From the NCBI GenBank assembly GCA_000434775.1, contig FR895477.1, positions 1 to 24,284 of the forward strand: DNA of 24,284 nt. The letters are read 5' to 3'. A program made the position numbers and the translations under genes. Positions within the stretch are counted from its first letter, which is position 1, and each line of letters begins with the position of its first letter. This document shows, piece by piece, positions 15,189-22,392 of this stretch. The notes below the pieces were generated by a model. It saw only the letters and a program-made list of their open reading frames with translations, searched no databases and was not told the DNA's origin. This DNA comes from Eggerthella sp. CAG:368. GTDB taxonomy: Bacteria > Actinomycetota > Coriobacteriia > Coriobacteriales > Eggerthellaceae.

Positions 15189-16883
15189 ATGACTGTTATA
15201 ACTAAGAGTAAAGAGAAGGCAGAAGTTGCAATCGCTGGTTGTGATTCAATGTTCTGCTTTCAGTGCGAACAGACTGCTGGTGAACAAGGATGTTTTACTT
15301 CTAAAGGAACATGCGGTAAGAGCGCTACTACTGCGATTATGCAAGATGCATTAACGGGTGCGCTTGTTGGTCTTGCTCGCACCGTGTGCAGCGCAAGTGT
15401 TTCGCCTGAAGATCGCGTCGATGCTGATGATTTAATGATTGAAGGTTTATTTGCCACGTTGACAAACGTCGATTTTGACGATGAGGAACTTCTGAGGCTC
15501 ACGAACGAAGCGCATGAATTGCGCGCAAGAATTGCAATCTGTGGTAATGCTGAAGAGGCGGATGATTACGATCTGAGCATTCTCTGGAATCTGCCAGAAG
15601 ATGAACGCTCCTTGCGCTCGCTTGTTCTTTTTGGCTTGCTCGGCTTGGCGGCATATGCGTATCATGCGGCCATGCTGGGGTATCGCGATGAGTCCGTGAA
15701 CTCCTTTTTTCATGAAGGCATGCAAGGGGTGGCAGATGCAGAGGCAGATGAGTTGCTTTCTCTCGCATTGCGTGTTGGTGAAGTGAATTTGCGTTGCATG
15801 GAAATACTTGATCAAGCAAACACTGAAACATTTGGCGCGCCTGAGCCTACGAGGGTTGATCGCAGTATAGAGCCAGGACCTTTTATTGTTATCAGCGGCC
15901 ACGATTTGCATGACATAAAGTTACTGCTTGACCAAACGGAAGGCCGAGGGGTAAACGTATACACGCACGGAGAAATGTTGCCAGCTCACTCCTATCCTGA
16001 ATTGAAGAAGTATTCGCATCTTAAGGGCAATATTGGCACGGCATGGCAAAACCAACGCTCAGAGTTTGACAGTCTTCCTGCGCCTATACTGTTCACGACT
16101 AATTGCTTGATGCCTCCTTTGAAATCTTACGAAGACCGTGTGTTTACTACGGGCCCTGTTGCCTTTCCGGGTATGATTCACATCGGTTCAAACGAACAGG
16201 GTGAAAAAGATTTTGGTCCTGTGATTGATTGTGCTCTTAAATTGGGCGGCTTTGACGAACCGCATGATGGTATTGCTTCGCCAGCTGAGTTTAAGCAGAC
16301 TGTTGAAGGAGAAATTGCAGCTCCAATTGCCGAAGATGGCAAGCTAACCTGCGGGTTTGGCCGGCAGACGGTACTTTCTGTCGCGGGCGATGTGGTTGAA
16401 GCCGTTAAGGCAGGACAAATTAGTCACTTCTTCTTGGTAGGTGGCTGCGACGGTGTCAAGCCAAGCCGAAGCTACTTCCGAGATTTCGTACAGCAAACGC
16501 CTTCTGATTCTGTCATTCTTACCCTTGCTTGCGGCAAGTATCGCTTTAACGACTTGGATCTTGGAGAGGTTGCTGGGTTGCCAAGAGTGCTGGATATGGG
16601 TCAATGTAACGATGCCTATGGCGCTGTTTGTGTGGCACTTGAGCTAGCGGAAGCATTCAACTGTGGTGTAAATGATCTACCTTTAACGCTTGTGTTGTCT
16701 TGGTATGAGCAGAAAGCCGTTGTTATTTTATTGACATTGCTCCATTTGGGCATCAAGGGCATTTATTTGGGCCCGAGTTTGCCTGCGTTTGTTTCGCCTG
16801 CTGTTCTTGATGTTTTGGTAAGTGAATTTGACGTACGTCCGATTTCTACTCCTGAAAAAGATTTAGAGACGATTTTGAGTTAA
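15189..16883 (+). CDS. hcp: Hybrid cluster protein / hydroxylamine reductase
   Basis: A 564-residue cytoplasmic Fe-S protein that reduces nitric oxide and/or hydroxylamine and protects against nitrosative stress. The N-terminal cluster ligands are Cys23, 26, 35 and 42 (MFCFQCEQTAGEQGC...GTCGKS). The hybrid 4Fe-2O-2S cluster region is seen in FTTNCLMPP, FLVGGCDGVKPSRSYF, TLACGKYRFND and MGQCNDAYGA, with the YEQKAVVILL end block. Length and spacing match the single-chain class found in anaerobes. I start at ATG 15189, which has GGAAAGGA 7 bases upstream; an open frame extends 39 codons further up but has no binding site. No hcr reductase gene follows. The divergent Crp-type regulator is its likely controller. 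Confidence 0.95.
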   Translation: MTVITKSKEKAEVAIAGCDSMFCFQCEQTAGEQGCFTSKGTCGKSATTAIMQDALTGALVGLARTVCSASVSPEDRVDADDLMIEGLFATLTNVDFDDEELLRLTNEAHELRARIAICGNAEEADDYDLSILWNLPEDERSLRSLVLFGLLGLAAYAYHAAMLGYRDESVNSFFHEGMQGVADAEADELLSLALRVGEVNLRCMEILDQANTETFGAPEPTRVDRSIEPGPFIVISGHDLHDIKLLLDQTEGRGVNVYTHGEMLPAHSYPELKKYSHLKGNIGTAWQNQRSEFDSLPAPILFTTNCLMPPLKSYEDRVFTTGPVAFPGMIHIGSNEQGEKDFGPVIDCALKLGGFDEPHDGIASPAEFKQTVEGEIAAPIAEDGKLTCGFGRQTVLSVAGDVVEAVKAGQISHFFLVGGCDGVKPSRSYFRDFVQQTPSDSVILTLACGKYRFNDLDLGEVAGLPRVLDMGQCNDAYGAVCVALELAEAFNCGVNDLPLTLVLSWYEQKAVVILLTLLHLGIKGIYLGPSLPAFVSPAVLDVLVSEFDVRPISTPEKDLETILS

Positions 16884-16907
16884 CTATTGCATAATTACGT
16901 CTGTTGT

Positions 16908-16947
16908 AGGACAGCGTCCTGTAAAGGGCGCTGTCCTTCCTTGTTTT
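16908..16947 (+). terminator. Intrinsic terminator of hcp
   Basis: A 13-bp stem (16908-16920 with 16925-16937, one G-T) is closed by a GTAA tetraloop and followed by TCCTTGTTTT. The GTAA loop is also used by the iorB terminator at 22023. Confidence 0.85.
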
Positions 16948-17052
16948 AGGGCATCTTTTGAACTAAATACTCTGCCGCCAAAAAGAAAAGATCTCTTCGG
17001 TGTACTTTTGCGTATCGAATCCAAAAGCAAGCAAAAATCTCGAGTTTATTTC

Positions 17053-17099
17053 TTGAATACAAGTATATTAACAAGTATACTTGCCTATATACTTGTTAA
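17053..17099 (+). promoter_or_regulatory. vapB promoter with overlapping operator array
   Basis: TTGAAT (17053-17058) and TATACT (17076-17081) are a 17-base-spaced promoter. Four half-sites of ACAAGTATA overlap it: 17059-17067 and 17071-17079 forward, and the reverse form at 17076-17083 and 17088-17096. They build a perfect 12-bp palindrome (17072-17083) and a larger inverted repeat, TTAACAAGTAT (17068-17078) with ATACTTGTTAA (17089-17099). This is the expected layout for cooperative autorepression by an antitoxin-toxin complex. Confidence 0.75.
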
Positions 17100-17116
17100 G
17101 GATAAAGGAGGATGGT

Positions 17117-17350
17117 ATGCCTCAACTTTCGTTATATCTTGATGACACCACAATGGATGTTTTGCGCCGTTCTGCGGAAAAAGAAGGAGTATCCTTGTCT
17201 CACTATGCGCGAAGGCTTATCCAAGACCAAGCTTCTTCTGCTTGGCCTGTTAGTTTTTGGGGTACGTATGGTTCCGTGAAAGATGATTCGTTCGTAGCAC
17301 CAGAAGAACTCGATCCAGAACTTGACGGTGAATTGGTTAGTTTTGATTAA
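17117..17350 (+). CDS. vapB: Antitoxin of a VapBC-type pair
   Basis: A 77-residue acidic protein. The N-terminal part (about 1-45: PQLSLYLDDTTMDVLRRSAEKEGVSLSHYARRLI) reads as a ribbon-helix-helix DNA-binding domain, and the C-terminal tail is short, acidic and proline-rich (APEELDPELDGELVSFD), as expected for the toxin-wrapping segment. GGAGG is 6 bases before the ATG; an upstream ATG at 17081 falls within the operator and is not used. The toxin gene follows after 11 bases. The pair is likely self-repressed through the operator array just upstream. Family assignment is by pattern and context, not by strong identity. Confidence 0.85.
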   Translation: MPQLSLYLDDTTMDVLRRSAEKEGVSLSHYARRLIQDQASSAWPVSFWGTYGSVKDDSFVAPEELDPELDGELVSFD

Positions 17351-17361
17351 AGGGACGGGCT

Positions 17362-17769
17362 ATGTTTTTGCTTGATTCGTGCGTATGCATTGATTTTCTT
17401 CGAGGAAATCTGAAAAAGGGTTATGACCTTATGCGCAAGAGTGATCCGCGACTTTTTAAGATACCTTCCGTGGTTCAAGCGGAGCTTTTGTTGGGTGCGG
17501 CAAAGAGCAATAATCCTGATACAAATCGTTTCTTCGTGGAGCAATTCCTTCTTCCTTTTGATATTTTGCCTTTTGATTCTCGCTGTGCAAGAGAATACGC
17601 ATCCATCCGCTCCTATTTGGAAAAAGAAGGGAAAAAGATTGGACCCAATGATTTGATGATTGCTTCAATTGCGCGTGCTCACAATGCGGTACTTGTTACT
17701 CATAACATGCGCGAATTTAAAAGGGTTCCGGGGATTGAACTTGAAGATTGGGCAGAGGTTGTTTTCTAA
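17362..17769 (+). CDS. vapC: PIN-domain ribonuclease toxin, VapC type
   Basis: A 135-residue PIN-domain nuclease. Acidic residues expected at the metal site are Asp5 (FLLDSCVCIDFLRG), Glu41 (QAELLLGA) and Asp97 (GPNDLMIAS), followed by the LVTHNMREF motif (111-119). Known VapC toxins cut tRNA or rRNA and are held inactive by the upstream antitoxin. All key residues look intact, so the toxin should be active if freed. GGGACGGGC lies just before the ATG; the gene is co-transcribed with vapB. Confidence 0.9.
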   Translation: MFLLDSCVCIDFLRGNLKKGYDLMRKSDPRLFKIPSVVQAELLLGAAKSNNPDTNRFFVEQFLLPFDILPFDSRCAREYASIRSYLEKEGKKIGPNDLMIASIARAHNAVLVTHNMREFKRVPGIELEDWAEVVF

Positions 17770-17875
17770 TTACAATTATGAAGTTAGAGTTAATCTTGCA
17801 AAGTGATTTGTACAGGCATATTCCTGCGTAAATAGTGCGCTAATGAAAAATCCCAAAGAAGGTAATTACTAAGTA

Positions 17876-18769
17876 ATGAGCAATCGATCGTATATAAAAA
17901 CCGAGCAGTCATGGACAATGAAGAGCCAAATTGAGTCCAGAGCCGAGCAGCAGGAAACAAGAGGCAATCAACAAGGCTTTGTAGATAAGCAAAAGGTAAT
18001 GGCTAAGCAGCAAAAAACCCATGTCTTACAAACGGTAAGAAGCATGAATTCAGATGCGCTAGTTTTTCCTTCGGAAAATGGGATGGCTCCTAAAAAGACA
18101 GAGCAATTTCTGCGGGGCAAAACTGTATTGTTCGATATGGATGGAACACTGCTTGATACCTTTGAGCCTATTCTTATAAGTATGCGGTATGCCACAAAGA
18201 AAGTTTTAGGACGCGTGATTCCTGATAGCGTGCTTGTGGAAGGTGTGGGCCAGCCACTTGTTGACCAGATGGTGGCGCTGGCAGACGAGCCAAACCAAAG
18301 CGATGTACTGCTTAAAGTTTATCGTGCTCACAACGAACAGAACCTGTACGAAAACAGTAAGCCCTTTGCAGGTGTCGCTGAAATGGTTGCAGAAGTAAAA
18401 GCTTTAGGCGCCAAGGTTGGGGTAGTTACCTCAAAGCGCCATTCCATTGCGAGCGGAAGTTTGTCTTACTATGGCTTGCTTGATCAATTCGACTGCTTCG
18501 TTGGTTTGGAAGATAGTACAGAGCACAAACCAAACCCAGAACCTCTTTTCGTTGCGGCGAATATGCTAAATGTGAACATTTCATCCTGTATCTATGTGGG
18601 TGATAGCCCTTATGACATGCAGGCGGCTCAAGCAGCGGGTATTCCTCATATCGCTGTTACCTGGGGAAAGTTTTTCTCTCGGGAAATTTTGGAAGCAGAG
18701 CATCCTCAAAAACTCATCGATTCGCCCAATGAACTAGTAAAGGCATTGTATGAAATCCTATTAAAGTGA
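17876..18769 (+). CDS. HAD-family phosphatase with N-terminal extension
   Basis: A haloacid dehalogenase-type phosphatase of the phosphoglycolate/pyrophosphatase (Gph/PpaX) group. The core holds motif I FDMDGTLLDT (86-95, nucleophile Asp87, acid Asp89), motif II VTSKRH (184-189), Lys218 in HKPNPEP, and motif IV YVGDSPYDMQAAQAAG (240-255), with a small helical cap after motif I. The first 75-80 residues are hydrophilic, Gln/Lys/Arg rich and absent from usual members. The ATG at 17876 has GAAGG 13 bases upstream, a long spacing, so a later start is possible. The substrate is unknown. No operon partner is evident; purE follows after 54 bases. Confidence 0.88.
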   Translation: MSNRSYIKTEQSWTMKSQIESRAEQQETRGNQQGFVDKQKVMAKQQKTHVLQTVRSMNSDALVFPSENGMAPKKTEQFLRGKTVLFDMDGTLLDTFEPILISMRYATKKVLGRVIPDSVLVEGVGQPLVDQMVALADEPNQSDVLLKVYRAHNEQNLYENSKPFAGVAEMVAEVKALGAKVGVVTSKRHSIASGSLSYYGLLDQFDCFVGLEDSTEHKPNPEPLFVAANMLNVNISSCIYVGDSPYDMQAAQAAGIPHIAVTWGKFFSREILEAEHPQKLIDSPNELVKALYEILLK

Positions 18770-18823
18770 GTGATACAATAATTTTTTATTATTGGAATCG
18801 ATGTTACCGCAGTAAGGAGCATC

Positions 18824-19261
18824 ATGAACAACTCTCACAAGAACCCTGTCGTCGGAATTATTATGGGGTCAGAATCCGATATGCCAGCAATGGAAGCCTG
18901 CATGAAGCAGCTCGATGAGTTTGGCATTCCTTATGAAGTAAAAGTGGCGAGCGCTCACCGTAAACCAGCCGAAGTTCATGTTTGGGCAAGCACTGCAGCA
19001 GAGCGTGGAATTAAGGTTATTATTGCGGCGGCTGGCAAAGCTGCTCACTTAGGTGGTGTGGTTGCTGCATATACGCCGCTACCCGTTATCGCTGTTCCCA
19101 TGAAAACGAGCGATTTGGGAGGGCTTGATTCTCTTCTTTCTATGGTTCAAATGCCAAGCGGTGTTCCGGTAGCTTGCGTTGCTATTAACGGCGCAAAGAA
19201 TGCTGCTATTCTGGCTGTTCAAATGATTGGTACGGGTGACGAAGCGGCTTGCTACGGGTGA
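18824..19261 (+). CDS. purE: N5-carboxyaminoimidazole ribonucleotide mutase, 3' end frameshifted
   Basis: A class I PurE of de novo purine synthesis. Motifs: GSESDMP (15-21), [31 protein letters not shown], and [33 protein letters not shown]. The frame ends early as GDEAACYG because a 22-bp unit is tandemly duplicated (19231-19252 and 19253-19274). Removing one copy would restore ...EAARAKIVAFKESMANA with a stop at 19314-19316, giving 156 residues. The present product therefore lacks the last 14 residues and carries three foreign ones. The missing part is the C-terminal helix of the fold, so stability or octamer packing may suffer. It could be a real mutation or an assembly error. AAGGAG is 4 bases before the ATG. 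No purK is in the window. Confidence 0.9.
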   Translation: MNNSHKNPVVGIIMGSESDMPAMEACMKQLDEFGIPYEVKVASAHRKPAEVHVWASTAAERGIKVIIAAAGKAAHLGGVVAAYTPLPVIAVPMKTSDLGGLDSLLSMVQMPSGVPVACVAINGAKNAAILAVQMIGTGDEAACYG

Positions 19262-19274
19262 CGAAGCGGCTCGC
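19231..19274. repeat. 22-bp tandem duplication inside purE
   Basis: Copy one is 19231-19252 and copy two is 19253-19274. They match at 21 of 22 positions, differing only at 19250 (T) and 19272 (C). The unit length is not a multiple of three, so the duplication shifts the purE frame by one. It looks like replication slippage. Confidence 0.95.
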
Positions 19275-19342
19275 GCCAAAATTGTTGCATTCAAAGAATC
19301 TATGGCAAACGCATAATCGCAAACACCCAAAGAGAGGACACC

Positions 19343-21322
19343 GTGGCTAAATCATTTTTGATGGGCAACGAGGCCTTCGCGCATGCGGCTCTTGAAGCTG
19401 GCGTGCGTGTTTGCGCAGGTTACCCAGGAACTCCTTCTTCTGAAGTAATTGAAACCATTGCAAAAGCACACGAAAACGGCTCAGCAGAAGGGGTCTATGT
19501 TGAGTGGTCAACCAACGAAAAAGCTGCTTTAGAGTTGCTTGCGGGTGCTGCCTATTCGGGCGCTCGCACGCTCTATACCTGTAAGCAGGTTGGTCTTAAC
19601 GTTGCGAGTGACGCATTGATGTCTCTTAACTATGTAGGAGTTGAGGGCGGAACTGTTTTGTTTGTGGCAGACGACCCTGGCCCTATTTCTTCGCAGACTG
19701 AACAGGACACCCGTCGTTTTGCGTCATTTGCTAAGGTTCCCGTTTTTGACCCTGCAACGCCTGAGCAAGGTTGCGCCATGATGAAGGCAGCCTATGACTT
19801 GTCGGAAAAATATCGAACACCCGTTATCATGCGTCCCACTACGCGTATTTGTCACGCATCGACGTTTTTCGATATCGCCGAACACACTACAGCGCATTCT
19901 GTAAAGGGGTTTGAAAAAGATTCTAAGTGGGTAATTTTTCCGCCGCGTGCCTATCAAGGACACGGTGAAATCAATGAGCGCCTTGTTCGTATTGCAGAGG
20001 AATTTGCTACGACTGATTTTAACCCTTGTGAACAAGTGGGTGCAGCTCCTGTTTATGGTATCGTTGCGGGCGGTATTTCTTTCGCCTATGCCCAAGAAGC
20101 ACTTCGTCAGTTAACTGCTGATGCCCAAGCGGCTGGGGTGGCTATGCCTTCGTATCGATTACAGCAAATTGGTACGCCGTATCCTTTCCCAGAATCAGTG
20201 GCAACTTCTTTTGTTAAAGGCATTGAAAAAGTCATTGTTTTCGAAGAGCTTGATTACGTTCTTGAAGATGAAATGCTTAAGCTGGCAGGAAAAAATCATG
20301 CCAATTATGAGGTGTTCGGTAAACAAAGCGGACACACTACCAATCGCGGTGAAAACACGGTCAATGCAGTGTATGAGCAGCTCAAAACATTCTTTGGGCT
20401 TGAGTTTGCTGAAAGCTTTGGTTCAGAAGAAGGGGTTTATGACGCGCTTGATACTCCTATTCCAGCGCGTCCTCCTTCGCTCTGTGCAGGTTGTCCGCAT
20501 CGTGGTTCATTCTATGCGGTAAAAACAGCTCTCGAACGTGGGCAAGAAGCCATTTTCTGTGGCGATATCGGTTGTTACACCTTGGGAAATGCTGCGCCTT
20601 TGAAGGCTGTTGATACCTGTCTTTGTATGGGCGCGGGCATTACGATTGCCCAGGGTTTTAGCGTGGTAGAACCCAACAAGAAGGCGATTGCTTTTGTGGG
20701 CGATTCAACCTTTTTCGCAAGTGGCATGACAGGGGTTGCTAATGCCGTATACAACAATCACGACATAACTATTGTGGTGCTTGACAATGCAACTACGGCA
20801 ATGACGGGTTCGCAGCCTCATCCTGGTACGGGCGCTACGCTTATGGGTCCGCGCAATGTGCCTATTTCTTCGGAAAGCGTCATGCGTGCTATGGGGGTCA
20901 AGCTCATTACAAGCGCTAATCCTTTATATGTAGATAAAGCCGTTGCGGCAGCCAAAGAAGCCATAAATTACGAGGGACCTTCAGCGGTTATTTTCCGTTA
21001 TCCGTGCGCCTCGCTTACTAAGAAAAAGCCGCCTGCTTACTTTATTGCGAATGCATGTGCGGGTTGCAAAAAGTGTGTAACTAAGATTGGTTGCCCTGCT
21101 CTTACATGGAGTGAAGCAAGCAAGCGTATTGTTGTTGATAGGGATTTGTGCACGGGCTGCGGTTTGTGTACTGATATTTGTGAGTATCGTGCACTAGCTT
21201 GTCCAACGCGTAAACGAACAAGACCAGAACTGCCTGCTCGTTCGCAGCGTTTGCATTCAGACGATGGCTCGCTTAGCAGATTTCCCACCCCTCGCGAATT
21301 AGCAGGAGGATCAAATGATTAA
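19343..21322 (+). CDS. iorA: Indolepyruvate ferredoxin oxidoreductase, alpha subunit
   Basis: A 659-residue thiamine diphosphate enzyme that oxidatively decarboxylates aryl pyruvates (indole-, phenyl-, hydroxyphenylpyruvate) to aryl-acetyl-CoA and passes electrons to ferredoxin. The N-terminal domain has CAGYPGTPSSEVIE (near 27-40). The TPP-binding domain has CAGCPHRGSF, GDIGCYTLG, GDSTFFASGMTG and NATTAMTGSQPHPGTG. Two ferredoxin-like clusters close the protein: CX2CX2CX5CP from residue 572 and CTGCGLCTDIC from about 603. A basic tail of about 38 residues follows. The start is GTG with GAGAGGA upstream. The last 8 bases overlap iorB, giving one translationally coupled unit. Confidence 0.96.
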   Translation: MAKSFLMGNEAFAHAALEAGVRVCAGYPGTPSSEVIETIAKAHENGSAEGVYVEWSTNEKAALELLAGAAYSGARTLYTCKQVGLNVASDALMSLNYVGVEGGTVLFVADDPGPISSQTEQDTRRFASFAKVPVFDPATPEQGCAMMKAAYDLSEKYRTPVIMRPTTRICHASTFFDIAEHTTAHSVKGFEKDSKWVIFPPRAYQGHGEINERLVRIAEEFATTDFNPCEQVGAAPVYGIVAGGISFAYAQEALRQLTADAQAAGVAMPSYRLQQIGTPYPFPESVATSFVKGIEKVIVFEELDYVLEDEMLKLAGKNHANYEVFGKQSGHTTNRGENTVNAVYEQLKTFFGLEFAESFGSEEGVYDALDTPIPARPPSLCAGCPHRGSFYAVKTALERGQEAIFCGDIGCYTLGNAAPLKAVDTCLCMGAGITIAQGFSVVEPNKKAIAFVGDSTFFASGMTGVANAVYNNHDITIVVLDNATTAMTGSQPHPGTGATLMGPRNVPISSESVMRAMGVKLITSANPLYVDKAVAAAKEAINYEGPSAVIFRYPCASLTKKKPPAYFIANACAGCKKCVTKIGCPALTWSEASKRIVVDRDLCTGCGLCTDICEYRALACPTRKRTRPELPARSQRLHSDDGSLSRFPTPRELAGGSND

Positions 21323-21938
21323 TGTTTCAATTGCTGGCATCGGAGGGCAGGGTAGTGTACTTGCGGCAAAAATCTTAGCGCAAGCCGCCGAGGCTAAAGG
21401 CTGGCAGGTTCGTACGGCTGAAACTATCGGAATGGCTCAGCGCGGCGGTAATGTAATGTCGCATGTAAGAATGGGAAATAGGGGCGAGGTCGTGCACTCG
21501 CCGCTTCCCGCTAAGGGTTCGGTTGATATGATTATTGCTCTCGAGCCTGGCGAAGGGGCTCGTGCGCTTCCGTTTTTGAAAAAGGATGGCGTATTGGTTG
21601 TACCGAAATCAGGCATTGCGCCAACAGCGGTTAACCCAAAAGCAGCCGAGTATGATCCGCAGCTACTCATCGAAGAAATGATTAACAAAGGAATCCATGT
21701 TGTTGTGGTTGATGATGTGGAAATATGTACGCGCTTAAGCTCACGCAAGGTTCTTAATATTGCCATGCTCGCGTATGCCCTGCTGGTTGTTTCGAATGAT
21801 CCTGTTTGTGCCAACAATGAGCTGCGTGGCAATCTTGGTTTGGAAGAAATGCGTGCAGCAATTCCTGTTTGCGTGAAAGAAAAGTTTGTTGCAATGAATA
21901 TGAAGGCAATCGATTTCGTAGAAAAAATGTATCGCTAG
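21315..21938 (+). CDS. iorB: Indolepyruvate ferredoxin oxidoreductase, beta subunit
   Basis: A 207-residue partner of IorA, belonging to the gamma-type domain of 2-oxoacid:ferredoxin oxidoreductases. The N terminus reads SIAGIGGQGSVLAAKILAQAA followed by TAETIGMAQRGGNVMSHVRMG, the segment that contacts CoA and the thiamine site. No Fe-S cysteine motif is present, as expected. AGGAGGA lies within the end of iorA, 5 bases before the ATG. The operon ends here at a strong terminator. Substrate preference is set by both subunits and cannot be read from sequence; aromatic 2-oxo acids are the family norm. Confidence 0.95.
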   Translation: MINVSIAGIGGQGSVLAAKILAQAAEAKGWQVRTAETIGMAQRGGNVMSHVRMGNRGEVVHSPLPAKGSVDMIIALEPGEGARALPFLKKDGVLVVPKSGIAPTAVNPKAAEYDPQLLIEEMINKGIHVVVVDDVEICTRLSSRKVLNIAMLAYALLVVSNDPVCANNELRGNLGLEEMRAAIPVCVKEKFVAMNMKAIDFVEKMYR

Positions 21939-22022
21939 TTCATTGTTTGGGTAAGAAAAAATTTTCCTTGTCAAGGAAGAAAATCTACCCTCCCTATTTC
22001 GTCTAAATACTCCATGGTTTGA

Positions 22023-22054
22023 AGAGGTAATCCGTAAGGGTTGCCTCTTTTTTT
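22023..22054 (+). terminator. Intrinsic terminator of iorAB
   Basis: An 11-bp stem, AGAGGTAATCC (22023-22033) with GGGTTGCCTCT (22038-22048), contains two G-T pairs, a GTAA loop and a following run of seven T. It lies about 85 bases past the iorB stop. Confidence 0.9.
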
Positions 22055-22080
22055 CTGTTGGGGGTAGGGACAAAAAATAT

Positions 22081-22215
22081 TTGGATACTTATGGCTGGAA
22101 AAGATGTTTCGGCGATGGCGGCATGCTCTTCGTCTTTGGAGCGGGTATCGTTGCAGTGCTCGCAGTAATTGCGGCAATTGTTTCCTGGAAGTTGCGCAAA
22201 AGAAATAGCTATTAA
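22081..22215 (+). CDS. Possible 44-residue single-span membrane protein
   Basis: Starting at TTG 22081, the frame encodes a short polar head (DTYGWKRCFGDGG), one convincing membrane span (MLFVFGAGIVAVLAVIAAIVSW, about residues 15-36) and a basic end (KLRKRNSY), the normal positive-inside layout. AGGGA lies 10 bases upstream, a mediocre site. The iorB terminator ends just before it, so it needs its own promoter or readthrough. After the stop the same frame stays open for 28 more codons (to 22302) with a second hydrophobic stretch, HWLLAIVCLSLAS, followed by a basic tail, so this may instead be the remnant of a larger membrane gene. No family is recognised. Confidence 0.35.
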   Translation: MDTYGWKRCFGDGGMLFVFGAGIVAVLAVIAAIVSWKLRKRNSY

Positions 22216-22392
22216 TCTATACACTGGCTCTTGGCGATTGTTTGCTTAAGTCTGGCCTCCGAAGGTATTCGCGGTAAGCGTAAGAAAGACATTCGTGGTC
22301 GGTAATTGAAGTTTAACGAGTACAATATTGTGCGGATAAACGTCTTGCCTAAGTATGCCCACCTAAAGAAGGGGTACTGAAAGGATACGAAT
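22216..22392. other. Leader region of the PaaK-type ligase gene
   Basis: It holds a possible -10 TACAAT (22321-22326) overlapping a perfect 10-bp palindrome ACAATATTGT (22322-22331), but I see no good -35. Just before the ribosome binding site a bulged hairpin pairs AGTATGCCC (22352-22360) with GGGGTACT (22371-22378). These are suggestive of control but unproven. Confidence 0.35.

Noticed and set aside
17041..17116. CRISPR-like or satellite repeat
   Set aside because: The repeats are short half-sites around a promoter and are better explained as an antitoxin operator.
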